The position numbers and the translations under genes are program-made. 64,000 bases of DNA from positions 1 to 64,000 of the forward strand of contig CAUYUJ010013958.1 of assembly GCA_963575745.1 (NCBI GenBank), given 5' to 3'. The notes below the pieces were generated by a model. It was not told the DNA's origin and did no database searches. It saw nothing but the letters and a program-made list of their open reading frames with translations. Positions within the stretch are counted from its first letter, which is position 1. Every line of letters begins with the position of its first letter. The stretch is from Prorocentrum cordatum. Taxonomy: Eukaryota > Sar > Dinophyceae > Prorocentrales > Prorocentraceae. Shown here piece by piece: positions 50,801-60,494 of this stretch.

Positions 50801-51180
50801 GTCACGGGCAGACCCCCGATTGCCCCACCCCACCCGTAACCCGTCAGCAGCATTGACAGTTGCCCCCCCCCCCTTGCCCGTTGGGTGACCACGAGGTTCG
50901 AGGGACCTGAGGCGAGGGTCAAGGGACGAGGGGCCTGAGAAGGGAAATGCCCAACCTGGAAAATTAGTGTGGATCCCCCTCCTCCTTTTGCTCTCCTCCT
51001 CCTTATCTTCCTCCTCCTCTTCCTCCTCTTCCCCCTCGTCCGTGACATCCTCGTCTTTCTCCTCCTCCACCATCTTTCCTGATAGTACATCCTCCTGGTC
51101 GCACCCCGAGACGTGTTGGTAGGGCGAGCTGGGCGCTTCCGCTCGATAATTCCTAAACATGTATATCCTTAAGCTGAAGA
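50801..51180. other. Spacer with pyrimidine-rich half
   Basis: 50980-51080 is rich in CTCCTCC/CTTCC. The rest is mixed. No gene. Confidence 0.35.
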
Positions 51181-51184
51181 TTTG

Positions 51185-51525
51185 CAGCAGCTTCACGGAT
51201 GGGAGGGCGGGTCGTTTTCAAATTGTGTTTAACGTCTTGATGCCGCGCATATTCGTTCTAATAGGTTGCAAGAGCTTCACGGATGGAGGGCGGGCCGTTT
51301 TTAGGTGGTTCTCGCCTGAGCACCGCGCCTATTCGACTTACAAGCTTGCAGACGCTTTACGGGTGGACGGCGGCACTTGTTCAAAATGTGGCTCTCGCAT
51401 TCAGCGCCGCGCACAGGGCGCAACAGGTACGTTGATTCGCGGTGTTGCAGTCCCACGAACCGTGTTTTGGAATGGATCATGATTCGCGGCGTTGAAGTCC
51501 CAGGAATGGTGTTCTGACACGGTGC
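51185..51525 (+). repeat. Two small minisatellites
   Basis: Three units of about 76-81 bp start with (GCA)GCTTCACGGATGG at 51190, 51270 and, diverged, 51350. Then two units of about 46 bp start GATTCGCGGTGTTG (51436) and GATTCGCGGCGTTG (51482). No gene. Confidence 0.75.
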
Positions 51526-51657
51526 GGGATTTTCAGAGACGGTAGCCTTCCAACGGGGCACCTCCTCCGTGAAAAGGAGTCTCTGCAGGGACTTACGAGG
51601 AGGGTATTTGGAGGGAGCTTTTTTATTGCAACATCGTTGGTAAGTCTTCGGCTTGCA

Positions 51658-51790
51658 CTCCTCCTCCTCCTCCTCCTCCTCCTCCTCCTCCTCCTCCTCC
51701 TCCCCCTCCTCCTCCCCCTCCTCTCCCTCCACCCCTCCCCCTCCCCCTCCCCCATGCTCCTCCTCCTCCTCTTCCTCCTCCTCCTCCTTT
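51658..51790 (-). repeat. (TCC)n tract
   Basis: Imperfect CTC/TCC triplets. It lies directly 5' of foldback copy 1. Confidence 0.9.
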
Positions 51791-51840
51791 TCCTGAGGAG
51801 GTTGATAGAATAAGAAAATGGTATAAGCATAGAAACGGTC

Positions 51841-51970
51841 GGAGGTCCGCGCGGATGTCTTGGATCGGCGCCTGGGCCCCCCCTCCTAGCGCGCCAGGGG
51901 CGGCGCCCGAGGCGTTGCCGGGGGAGCCCAAGCGCCGATGCAAGGAATCCGCGCGGGCTTGCGAAAGCCG
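51841..51970. mobile_element. Foldback family copy 1 (core inverted)
   Basis: Arms GGTCCGCGCGGATGTCTTGG (from 51844) and the reverse complement near 51932-51957 pair with few mismatches. The centre holds CGCGCCAGGGGCGGCGCC, the reverse complement of the centre shared by copies 2 and 3. AAGCATAG lies just outside the left arm, as at copy 3. It has no coding capacity. Confidence 0.7.
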
Positions 51971-52099
51971 AGGAAACACAAACATGTGTTAACACGCGTG
52001 GATAAGCGACTGGTCCAATGTCCTTGCGAAATCGACGCACTCCGTCGCCACATCAGGCGGCACTTGCGCAATGTTTCGGGGGTGCCTTCTCCGATCCAT

Positions 52100-52125
52100 G
52101 GATCTGGCGCCCACGCGCCAGATCC
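52100..52125. other. Perfect 11-bp hairpin
   Basis: GGATCTGGCGC, loop CCAC, GCGCCAGATCC. The TGGCGC/GCGCCA part recalls the centre of the foldback family. A solo remnant is possible. Confidence 0.6.
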
Positions 52126-52202
52126 ACAGATCCCTAACACACGTTAGCGTGTGCCCCATGAAGTTGACGTGTACGCAGGTTGTTTGTTTCTGCTAACGTC
52201 CA

Positions 52203-52575
52203 TCGATGACGAGGAGGAGGAGAAGTAGGAGGAGGAGGAACCTAAACAGGAACAGTAACAGGCTATCCCACGCAGTGGTCCAGGAAAGTGAAGTGGCCCG
52301 AAGACGAAGAGGAGGGGGAGGGGGAGGAGGAGGAGGAGGAGGAGGAGGAGGAGGAGGAGGAGGAGGAGGAGGAGGAGGAGGAGGAGGAGGCGGAGGAGGA
52401 GGAGGAGGATGGAGGGAGGAGGGGAGGAGGAGGGGAGGAGGAGGAGGAGGAGGAGGAGGAGGAGGAGGAGAGGAGGAGGAGGAGGAGGAGGAGGAGGAGG
52501 GAGGAGGAGCAGGAGGAGGAGGAGGAGGAGGACGAGGGGGAGGGGGAGGGGAAGGGGGAGAAGGAAGAGTAGGAA
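52203..52575 (+). repeat. (GGA)n tract
   Basis: About 370 bases of GGA/GAG with brief interruptions. Glu/Gly, Arg or Pro/Leu/Ser homopolymer frames are not genes. Confidence 0.95.
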
Positions 52576-52615
52576 GAGAAGGAGGAGTAGGAGCGAGGCA
52601 CCGTCCCTCCCTCCC

Positions 52616-52735
52616 GCCTCCTCGCAGGCCCAGGAGCTGGCCAAACAGGCGCAGCAGCGCGCCGACAGGGAGCTGCAGGAGCGGGCCGACGCCGCGGACC
52701 GCCTGGGGATTCAGCACAAAGCAGGGCGCGGCCGA
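52616..52735 (+). other. Possible exon encoding a short coiled coil
   Basis: The + frame reads QAQELAKQAQQRADRELQER and then ADAADRLGIQHKAG, a normal-looking amphipathic helix. It directly follows a pyrimidine-rich stretch ending in CTCGCAG (about 52590-52627), which could be a 3' splice site. I recognise no family; it is too short to be sure. Confidence 0.3.
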
Positions 52736-52795
52736 CCGCCACCCCCCCCACCAGAGAAGGGAAAGGATCGGACAGTCGACACTCGGCCAGGCTGA

Positions 52796-52965
52796 ACCCG
52801 GCCAGCGCCACTCGACCAGGCTGAGCTCGGCCCTGCCCGAATGCAGCTTGGCCGAGCTCCGCCCGGCCGAGGTCAGCCAGCCGAGCTCAGCCTGGCCGAG
52901 TTCAGTGGGCCGAGCTCAGCCCAGCCGAGCTTTCCCGGCCGAGTTTTGCGGCTACCGCCCTCTCT
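52796..52965 (+). repeat. GGCCGAGCTCAGCC-type tandem repeat
   Basis: About 10 degenerate units of 14-22 bp. No gene. Confidence 0.7.
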
Positions 52966-53115
52966 CTCTCTCACACACACACCTACCCTCTTGCTCCAAG
53001 GGCGCCCTCGAGGGCGCGAAGTTATTCGCGCTTCGTGCTTCGCGGTTCGGCTCCGATTCCTCCTCATCCTCTTCTCCTCCCCTGGGAGGCGGCGCGAGAG
53101 CGCGAGGTTATTCGC

Positions 53116-53148
53116 ACTTCGCGCTTCGCGCGGCGCGAAGCGCGAAGT
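53116..53148. other. Perfect 14-bp hairpin
   Basis: ACTTCGCGCTTCGC (53116-53129) pairs with GCGAAGCGCGAAGT (53135-53148) around GCGGC. A related, less perfect phrase (GCGCGAAGTTATTCGCGCTTC) is at 53016-53046. Confidence 0.75.
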
Positions 53149-53184
53149 TGGGAGCCCTTGCTTCCACACGCACACACACATACA

Positions 53185-53240
<56 letters not shown>

Positions 53241-53258
53241 CACGCACACACACGCACA

Positions 53259-53290
<32 letters not shown>

Positions 53291-53305
53291 CACGCACGCA
53301 CGCAC

Positions 53306-53405
53306 NNNNNNNNNNNNNNNNNNNNNNNNNNNNNNNNNNNNNNNNNNNNNNNNNNNNNNNNNNNNNNNNNNNNNNNNNNNNNNNNNNNNNNNNNNNNNNN
53401 NNNNN
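53306..53405. other. Assembly gap (100 N)
   Basis: Placeholder run of 100 N inside the (CACG)n repeat. Order and distance across it are not secured by the sequence. Confidence 0.99.
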
Positions 53406-53924
53406 CACGCACGCACGCACGCACGCACGCACACGCACACACATACACGCACACACGCACACACATACACGCGCACGCACGCACACACACGCACACACAC
53501 ACACGCACACGCACACGCACACGCGCACACGCGCACACACACGCACACACACACGCACACACACACGCACACACACACATACACGCACGCACACACACAC
53601 ACACACCTGCCCTCTTGCTCCGCCGCCACCCACCCCCACGACCCTGACATCCTCGCGTCGGGAAAGTGTGCGGCCGGGGGTCTCGGAGGATGCTCGGCCT
53701 CCGGGGCCCGTGCCGGGCCCCGGGAGCGGCAAGGCACAATGACAACGTGACCCGGGTTCTGCACGAACGAAATGGGCACGGGCCCAGACGTCTGGTCGAC
53801 GTCGCGAAGAAGTAACGATGTCGGAGTTCGGGGGGAGGAGGCCGACCCCCCCCCCCTTGCCACATCCGTCGTTCTGCTCCTCCACCTCCCCAGGAGGATC
53901 GAGGGAGTCTGCATGAGCGTAGAC

Positions 53925-54063
53925 TTTCGAAGCTCCGCGCGAAGATCTTGAATCTGCGCTGGACCCTCCTGGCTGGCGCATCTGGCGCCGCCCCTGGCGC
54001 GCTCCGCGCGCCAGGGAGGGGGTCCGACGCCGACCCAGGAAATCCGCGCGGACCTCCGAAGTG
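53925..54063. mobile_element. Foldback family copy 2
   Basis: The left arm from AGCTCCGCGCGAAGATC (53930) pairs with the right arm ending CCGCGCGGACCT (54055). The centre has the palindrome TGGCGCGCTCCGCGCGCCA (53995-54013), which sits in a stretch of about 30 bases identical to copy 3. 53613-53924, between the CA tract and this element, shows no recognisable gene. Confidence 0.75.
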
Positions 54064-54194
54064 TATATTTGTCATTACCTAACAGCGAAGACTGATAGGT
54101 TTCTAGTTGACTCAAAAGAGCTCACAGATCACTCCACAGGGGGGTCCGGGCAGGTGTTGGGGCGTTTCCGGGCGGCATGAGCCGGGCTCGTTTT

Positions 54195-54625
54195 TCACCA
54201 ACAGTCACACACTTCGTGCTCTTCGCCTTCCCAGAACTCCATTCCCAGGCCACATTCTGGGGGGCCGGATGCAACAGTCACACACAAAGTGCTCTTCGAC
54301 ATCCCAGAACGCCATTCCCGGGCCACATTCTGGGGGGCCGGATGCAACAGTCACACACTTCGTGCTCTTCGAGTTCCCAGAACGCCATTCCCGGGCCACA
54401 TTTTGGATGCCCGGAGCCAACTGTAGGCCACTTCGTGCTCTTCGAGTTCCCAGAACTCCATTCCCGGGCCACATTTTGAATGCCCGGAGCCAACTGTAGG
54501 CCACTTCGTGCTCTTCGAGTTCCCAGAACTCCATTCCCGGGCCACATTTTGAATGCCCGTAGCCAACTGTAGGCAACTTCGTGCTCTTCGACTTCCCAGA
54601 ACTCCCATTCCTGGGCCACATTTTC
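54195..54625 (+). repeat. 73-bp exact-period minisatellite, 6 units
   Basis: GTGCTCTT begins at 54216, 54289, 54362, 54435, 54508 and 54581, exactly 73 bases apart. Each unit has CCCAGAAC(T/G)CCATTCC and GGGCCACATT(C/T)TG. The last ~25 bases vary in two types (GGGGGGCCGGATGCAACAG in the first units, GCCCGGAGCCAACTGTAGG in the later ones). 73 is not a multiple of 3, so a frame is not kept. Confidence 0.9.
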
Positions 54626-54639
54626 AGCAGGGGCAAGAG

Positions 54640-55395
54640 CACGACGAGGAGGAGGACGAGCAAGACCAGGAGGACGAGGACGAGCAGGAGCAGGACGAGG
54701 AGCAGGAGGAGCAGGAGAAGAAGGACGAGCAGGAGGAGGAGGAGGACGAGCAGGAGGAGGAGGACGACCAGGAGGAGGAGGACGACCAGGAAGAGGAGGA
54801 GGAGGAGGAGGAGGAGGGGAGGGGGAGGAGTACCAGGAGGAGGAGGAGGAGGAGGAGGAGGAGGAGGAGGAGGAGGAGGAGGAGGGAGGAGGAGGAGGAG
54901 GAGGACGAGGACGAGGAGGAGGAGGAGGAGGGGGGGGGAGAGTACCAGGAGGAGGAGAACGAGGACCACCAGGAGGAGGAGGAGGAGGAGGAGGAGGAGG
55001 AGGAGGAGGAGGAGGAGGACACCAGGAGGAGGAGGACGAGCAAGACGAGGAGGACGAGAACGAGGACGACCAGGAAGAGGAGGAGGAGGAGGAGGAGGGG
55101 AGGGGGAGGACTACCAGGAGGAGGAGGAGGAGGAGGAGGAGGAGGAGGAGGAGGAGGACGAGGAGGAGGAGGAGGAGGAGGAGGACGAGGAGGAGGAGGG
55201 GGGGGGAGAGCACCAGGAGGAGGAGAACGAGGACCACCAGGAGGAGGAGGAGGAGGAGGAGGAGGAGGAGGAGGAGGAGCACCAGGAGGAGGAGGACGAG
55301 CAAGACGAGGAGGACGAGAACGAGGACGAGCAGGAGGAAGAGGAGGAGGAGGAGGAGGAGGAGGAGCAGGAGAAAGAGCAGGAGGAGGAGGAGGC
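54640..55395 (+). repeat. (GGA)n tracts with internal duplication
   Basis: About 750 bases of GGA/GAC/CAG triplets. The phrase GGGGGGGAGAGTACCAGGAG near 54929 recurs as GGGGGGGAGAGCACCAGGAG near 55199, a duplication of about 270 bases. Confidence 0.9.
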
Positions 55396-55640
55396 AGGCT
55401 GAGGCTGAGGCTGTGACTGCGACTGCCGTTGCCGCTGCGACTGTCATCGCGAATGCTACTACGACTGCGAGAACAGCAGAATTCGACAACTGGATTTTCG
55501 TCTGAATCTTAAGGGGAATGCTTTCAGATATGCTTCTACACATCGCTGTTAGGTTGCTTTGCCGGGATAATTTTGTTTTTTTGTATGTCTCTTATTATTG
55601 AATCGATTCGCTCATTCCGCCGGCCCATAGGGAATTGATG
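55396..55640 (+). other. Mixed spacer after the GGA tract
   Basis: One + frame reads EAEAVTATAVAAATVIAN and on to FDNWIFV, then stop at about 55504; it is Ala/Thr-rich and follows the repeat, so I do not call it. After that comes AT-rich sequence (TTTTGTTTTTTTGTATG). Confidence 0.3.
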
Positions 55641-56270
55641 TGTTCTTGCTTATGGGGGCTCTCTCGGAAGGCTTCGTGGCCGCTGGGGGAGTCTTGAACG
55701 CGTCGCGGGCCGTCTGGAAGCATTTTGCCTATGGGGACTCTTTCGGGAGGCCTCTTGGTGGCCTCTTGGGGACTCTTAGACGCGTCGGGTCGTTGGCACT
55801 TGCTTGCGTGCTCGGGGGGGGGGGCATTTGGGGGGCCTCCTGGGGCCGCTTGGGGGGCCTCTTGAAGGCCTCCTGACCTGAGGGCATGTTGGGGGCCTCT
55901 TGGGGCCTCTTAGGGGCCTCTTGGGGACTCCTGGGGGCTTCTCAGGGCCGAGGGCTCGAAATGTTGTTTCGAGTTCCCCCCGGACCTCTCTTGGGGCCTT
56001 CTTGGGCCGTCTTGGAGGCCTCTTAGGCCGTCTTGGAGCCCTCTCGGGCCGTCTTGGGGCCCTCTTGGGGGCCTCTTGGGCCCTCTTGGGGCGGTCTTGG
56101 GGGCCTCTTGGGCCGTCTTGGTGCGTCGGGAAGCCGAAAAGGTGAAAACGCCAAAATCTGTCTAAAATCAAAGGAAAAGCAATACATTGTGCCTCTTAGG
56201 GCCCTCTTGAGAGTGCTCTTGGAGGCCTCTTAGGCCGTCTGGGGGCCATCTTGGGCGTCTTGGAGTGATT
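55641..56270 (-). repeat. Filler on the opposite strand, with reversed T-rich module
   Basis: Filler here reads GGCCTCTTGGGGCC on +, i.e. CCCAAGAGGC on minus. The T-rich module at about 56125-56205 is also reversed (its minus strand ends CGGCTTCCCGACGCACC, followed by AAGACGGCCCAAGAGGC). Module and filler have therefore turned over together, keeping their relative order. This is the only clear minus-oriented block that carries the module. Confidence 0.75.
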
Positions 56271-57114
56271 TTGTGGGAAAGAAATGGTGAGAAAGTATGG
56301 TGAGAAATGGTGAGGTGGTGAGGGGGGAGCCAGGATGCGATGAGAAAGGAAGTGGGAGGAGGATATGGAGGAGGAGGAGGAGGAGGAGGAGGAGAAGGAG
56401 GAGGAGGAGGAGGAGGACATGGAGGAGCAGGTACAGGCCAACGGGTAGAATCAGTAGCAGGAGGAATGGTGAGGAGTAGGGGGAACAAGAAGGAAGAGGG
56501 GGAAGGCAGTGGGGACGAAACTCAAGGGGGAGTGGGGGATGGCGGGAGGGAGGGAGGGCGACGAAGGGCGAGGGAGGGAGGGAGGGAGCAGAAAGGCATG
56601 GGGGCGGGTTCAGGGGGGGGAGGGATTTCAGAGGAGGGGGGCGGGAGGCGGAAGGGCAGCGTGCGAATTGTCGCATGTCCCCCCAGGACCGGGAGGCCAA
56701 GCAGCTCGCCAAGCATACTGGGGGGGCCCGACGCGGTGGCAGTGCGCCAGCCCATTGGATGTCGGGACATGTCCCCTTTGTCCACATCCTTCCTCTTCGT
56801 CCTCCTCTCCACTGCCCCCCCATACCACTACTTCTACTAGTGCTACTCCCTCCGCCCTTCTTCCCCTCGTCCTCTCCAGATCCGCATCCTCCTCCTGCTT
56901 GTCATATTCGCCCTCCTGGTCCCCCATCCGCCTTCTGTTCCCGTTTCCGCTGGCTTGATTGACCTTCATATTTAATTTCTTCCGGTGCCTCATTCCCATT
57001 ATTTGTTTTCTTCTCTTCCTCGTCCTCCTCCTTGTGCCCCTCCTCAACCTTCTCCTCATCATCTTCCTTCTCAGGGGCTCCATTTGCCCACGGAGCGCCA
57101 TTGCATGCTCATCC

Positions 57115-57179
<65 letters not shown>

Positions 57180-57185
57180 TTGTTG
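56271..57185. repeat. Simple-sequence region
   Basis: GGA/GGAG-rich to about 56650, pyrimidine-rich 56760-57090, and (CAT)n at 57112-57180. The short non-repetitive part, about 56660-56760, includes a frame DREAKQLAKHTGGARRGG resembling the coiled-coil exon at 52.6 kb, at low confidence. Confidence 0.5.
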
Positions 57186-57348
57186 CACGAGGAGGACAGT
57201 CGACTTTTGGATGCCAGACCAATGCAAACCAATCAGGGACTTCAAGGCAGCCTTTTACGAAGTGGAACGCATGTGGCTTCAATATCAGCAGGTGTGTGGT
57301 GAAACCCTCGCTACCAGATGCGACTTCATAGGATCACACCTGGGTTGA
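57186..57348 (+). other. Possible short exon, unknown protein
   Basis: After the (CAT)n tract a + frame reads TVDFWMPDQCKPIRDFKAA and FYEVERMWLQYQQVCGETLA, to a stop at 57346. The composition is like a real protein, but I do not recognise it. The upstream pyrimidine-rich stretch could supply a splice acceptor. Confidence 0.3.
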
Positions 57349-59990
57349 GAGTGATCAGGGTTGAGGACTTCTACATGAGGGTGGGCATGAGGCATGAGGC
57401 TCATGCGCTAGATTCGTAGCTCATCGCGAGAAGCGGGGACCGATAAGGGTAACAGCTTTAGCGATGGCGACCACAACTTGGCGACTGGACGTACGAGTAC
57501 CCGTGGACTGGCAACGACTCCACGATTCAGGGCACCGCGCTGCCCTGAGTCTTGGGCTGCATATGTAAGGTTTGGGGCACGAGGCCATTCATGACCGCAG
57601 AGCGCCAGCAGGACTATTATTACCCATTGTGACTGAGTGTGGTGCCCGTTTGCCCCACGCTGGGAGCAGTCGCGAGGAAGCAAATTCCGAAAGGATGGCA
57701 GCCTAATTACGAACGAGGTGGCGGACGACTAGCACACGCTGCAGCAGCGCAGGATCCATCACATGGCGCAGGCAAGGTCCAGAAAGACTTGGCGAAATGT
57801 AAAAGAGACGGCCAGGACAGTGCTGGGTAAGATGCTGCTGGACCTCAGCACGGAAGCGGCGCACGCTCGGGGAGCCAGGCTAGGAGAGGGCAGCGTGGAA
57901 CCGTAGGTGGAACAGGTGATGTTACCTTGGGGCACAGTCGTGCACATCACCGACCTCACAGACATCCTTGGGAGCACGCTGTTGACTGCGACGCTGAAGT
58001 GGTACAAGACTAGCTTGAGCTTGCGATTGAGGAGTTGGTGCTCCCACGCGTGCACGCGTGAGCTCTCACGGGTGTCGCTCATGGGATGTGAGGACGCGAT
58101 GGGATGCGTTCACATCGCCGCGCCAGTGCAGCTGCCGATTCTCAAGAGCTCGGAGTGGGCTCGGTCGCCCTCCCCTTGCGATTCAACGTGCGAACGCCAA
58201 CCAGACGTTCGATATTCCCTGGCCGAAAGGGGCGGTGGCTGCGACGAAGAGGGCAGGAGTGCCAAGCAGACTACTGCGAGGGCGAAGGCTGCGTGATGGA
58301 ACCCGTGCATAGTTGGTACAACTACGGTGTTGGTGTCAATATTGTATTACCGAAGCGCTACACAAGAGAATGCCGGCGCTGCCTGGAAATTCAAAACCGC
58401 ATTTCCCAGTTGCATGGTGCTCGCGGTCCTCGCATACGAGGCGCACGCCCTTCGTATCGTGACGGAGGGTGCGCGCGTCACGTCTGGGTCAAGAACGAGT
58501 GCCCCCTGGCGCGGGATGTCCTGGAACGCAATATAACAAACCTAACCATGCAGAATTAGATCCCGGCCGCTCGGCGCGATGCCCTCCAGGTCGATCTCAA
58601 GCGTTGCGAGTTCCACCCCTCGTTCAGCTTGCCAGCGCGCATACACTCAGACTCGCGATAGCACGCCAGGCGCGGACGCTTGCACTTCAGTGGCATGGCG
58701 TGCGTGGCGGGGAGTCACCCACCGCAAGAAGACGTTGACCGTGCTCGGGCGCGCCCAGTGCACAAGGCATTTCGCGCACCCCGTGCTTTCGGATGGCTGC
58801 GAGAGCTGGACCAGGACGACGGAGCGAGGCTCTGTGCTCCGCTACGCAGGGGGGATCCGCGAGCGGCGGGATGGATGAGTGTCGGAATGGCCCACGCGGC
58901 CACCGACGACGATGGCCAGATTGATGCCAGCACGAGGAGGCAAGCTCGTTCGTGATACGCCTGTGAAGATCAAGCACAGGAGCCGCGGCCTCGCTGTCGC
59001 AGGGCGGGCGCCCCAAGACGATCCGAAAGCTGGAAGTGGTGAGCTGCTTGGGCGACGTCATGATCTACGCGGTCAGAGCGCTCCACGAGGTTGAGGAGGA
59101 GGAGGAGCACTGCAGCGGACGCGGGATCCGATGAAGAAGAGTAGACAGCGGGCGCGTCGCATTCGCCCGTACACGATCAGAGGAGAGCCTTTTCAGCATC
59201 GGTAAAGGTGGGCGCGCCAAGCGCAGCGGGAAGAGCTGTACCTCTCCGCTGCGGGGCAGGGATGCCGCGAGGATCCTGTCCAAGTCCAAGGCAGAGCGGC
59301 GTGGAGGTTCGCGAGGGCAGGGCCGGGAGCCTCCTTTGCAGCGCTGGCACCAAGAGCGCGGCCTGTGACAGGCGGGGCTTTGCTCAGCAGCCGCGTCCTC
59401 AGCAAGTCCCAGCGCGCGCGCAGCCTGCCGGCCAGGCTGGGCCGGCGGCCGTCCCTTCTGCAGTGCCGCGCCGCGGCGGATGCGAGTGCACATCGAGGGA
59501 GGCAGCAAGACGACGATCGTGTGGCTCATCGGGTGCTGGCACGCGCGCTAGCACGCGAACAACCCGCAGCTGGCGCCAGCACTGGCCCGAACGCGACGTA
59601 GTCTGCGCGCGGCCTTGGGGGAACAGAAAACAAGGTCAGCCTCGCGGCAGATGGGACGGACTGGGCCCAGCGCACATGCTGGGAGCGCAACAAGGATTGC
59701 GATAGTACGACAGCATCCGCATTGGAGCGGCAGTACGAGATCGCGGCGATTAGCCTCGTCCCATGGCAGTGATGGCGGCGAGGTTCGAAGGCCAGGGGCG
59801 CGACGGTCTACCCTGGGGTGGCGTGCGGTTTCGGTGCAGGCGGCGCCACGACTTCAAGTGTTGAGGCTCGCCGAGCGTAGCTCGCTGCGCGCTCAGGGCG
59901 AGCACGTGGCGGAAGCCTGCGCGACCGAAGAGATGTTGGATCTGATCGTCAATGATACGCAGAGGGCCCTGCGCTAAATATGGTTGTGGA
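57349..59990 (+). pseudogene. Non-repetitive region, possible degenerate LINE-like retroelement
   Basis: No long frame. Scattered + frames recall the C-terminal part of non-LTR reverse-transcriptase proteins: TDLTDILGSTLLTATLK near 57950, DGCESWTRTTERGSVLR near 58790 (compare the LYGCESWTLT-type motif) and GNRKQGQPRGRWDGLG near 59620 (compare GRPRGRWDD-type). They are in different frames with many stops. If it is an element it is long dead, and the assignment is tentative. Confidence 0.25.
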
Positions 59991-59999
59991 CCTCTGCGG

Positions 60000-60322
60000 C
60001 CAACGCGCTCGAGGGGCTCTCTTTTTAAGCGGAGCAGATGTGCGCTCCGCGCTTGGGTCGCCAGGCCCGGGAAAACAGTCCAGAAAGTCCGAATCGTCCT
60101 CCGCCTCCGCCTGCTCCCTCACTCGCACCTCCTCCCCCATCTGCCCCTCATCCCTCCTCGTCCTCCCCCCACCCGGGACGAGGCCGCCAAGCCAGGCCTG
60201 CGCGCGCAGGCCGCGACTCGGGCCCCCCCGGGCGGAAGATCGCCGAGGCCACGTCGGACTACGAGTACAAGGTGCGCAACCTGGAGCCGCGGTCCGCCTC
60301 AATCAGAGAAGAAAGCGTTGCA
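60000..60322 (+). other. Pyrimidine tract and possible exon upstream of foldback copy 3
   Basis: 60085-60180 is CTCC-rich and could be a splice-acceptor region. The frame RKIAEATSDYEYKVRNLEPRS (about 60234-60300) is helix-like, similar in setting to 52.6 kb. Not recognised. Confidence 0.3.
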
Positions 60323-60338
60323 TAAGCATAGGCTGCCA

Positions 60339-60469
60339 GAGGCCTGCGCGAGCTTCTTTGGATCGGCGCCGGACCCCACCTGCGGCGGCGCCAGAGGCGC
60401 CGCCCCTGGCGCGCTCCGCGCGCCAGTGAGCGGGGTCCAGCGCCGATCCGAAAAGTTTGCGTGGACCTC
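60339..60469. mobile_element. Foldback family copy 3
   Basis: Left arm 60339-60377 (GAGGCCTGCGCGAGCTTC...) and right arm 60432-60469 pair as an inverted repeat of about 39 bases with GGATCGGCGC kept in both. The centre has two further palindromes (60384-60404 and 60407-60425). AAGCATAG lies outside the left arm, and AGCACAAACGTTC-like sequence (reverse complement) outside the right, so the true ends may be 15-20 bases further out. Confidence 0.75.
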
Positions 60470-60494
60470 AGAACGTTTGTGCTTACAGTCGGAC

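Larger units (their letters stand above)
52968..53612 (+). repeat. (CACA)/(CACG)n tract with assembly gap
   Basis: CACACACGCACG repeats at 53165-53305 and 53406-53610 flank exactly 100 N. The tract is the strand complement of the (TG)n tract 2.7 kb upstream in base pattern. The true length is unknown. Confidence 0.9.

Noticed and set aside
50230-50888. Cys/Val-rich and His/Thr-rich frames
   Set aside because: Direct translation of (TG)n and (CA)n.
54195-54625. CRISPR-like regularity (73-bp units; also the 53-bp units at 36.8 kb)
   Set aside because: Units are continuous repeats without short fixed repeats and unique spacers of CRISPR type. The setting is eukaryotic and no cas genes are present.
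43796-55395. Poly-Glu, poly-Gly and poly-Pro/Leu frames in GGA/TCC tracts
   Set aside because: Products of triplet repeats. No conserved domain and no plausible start or end.
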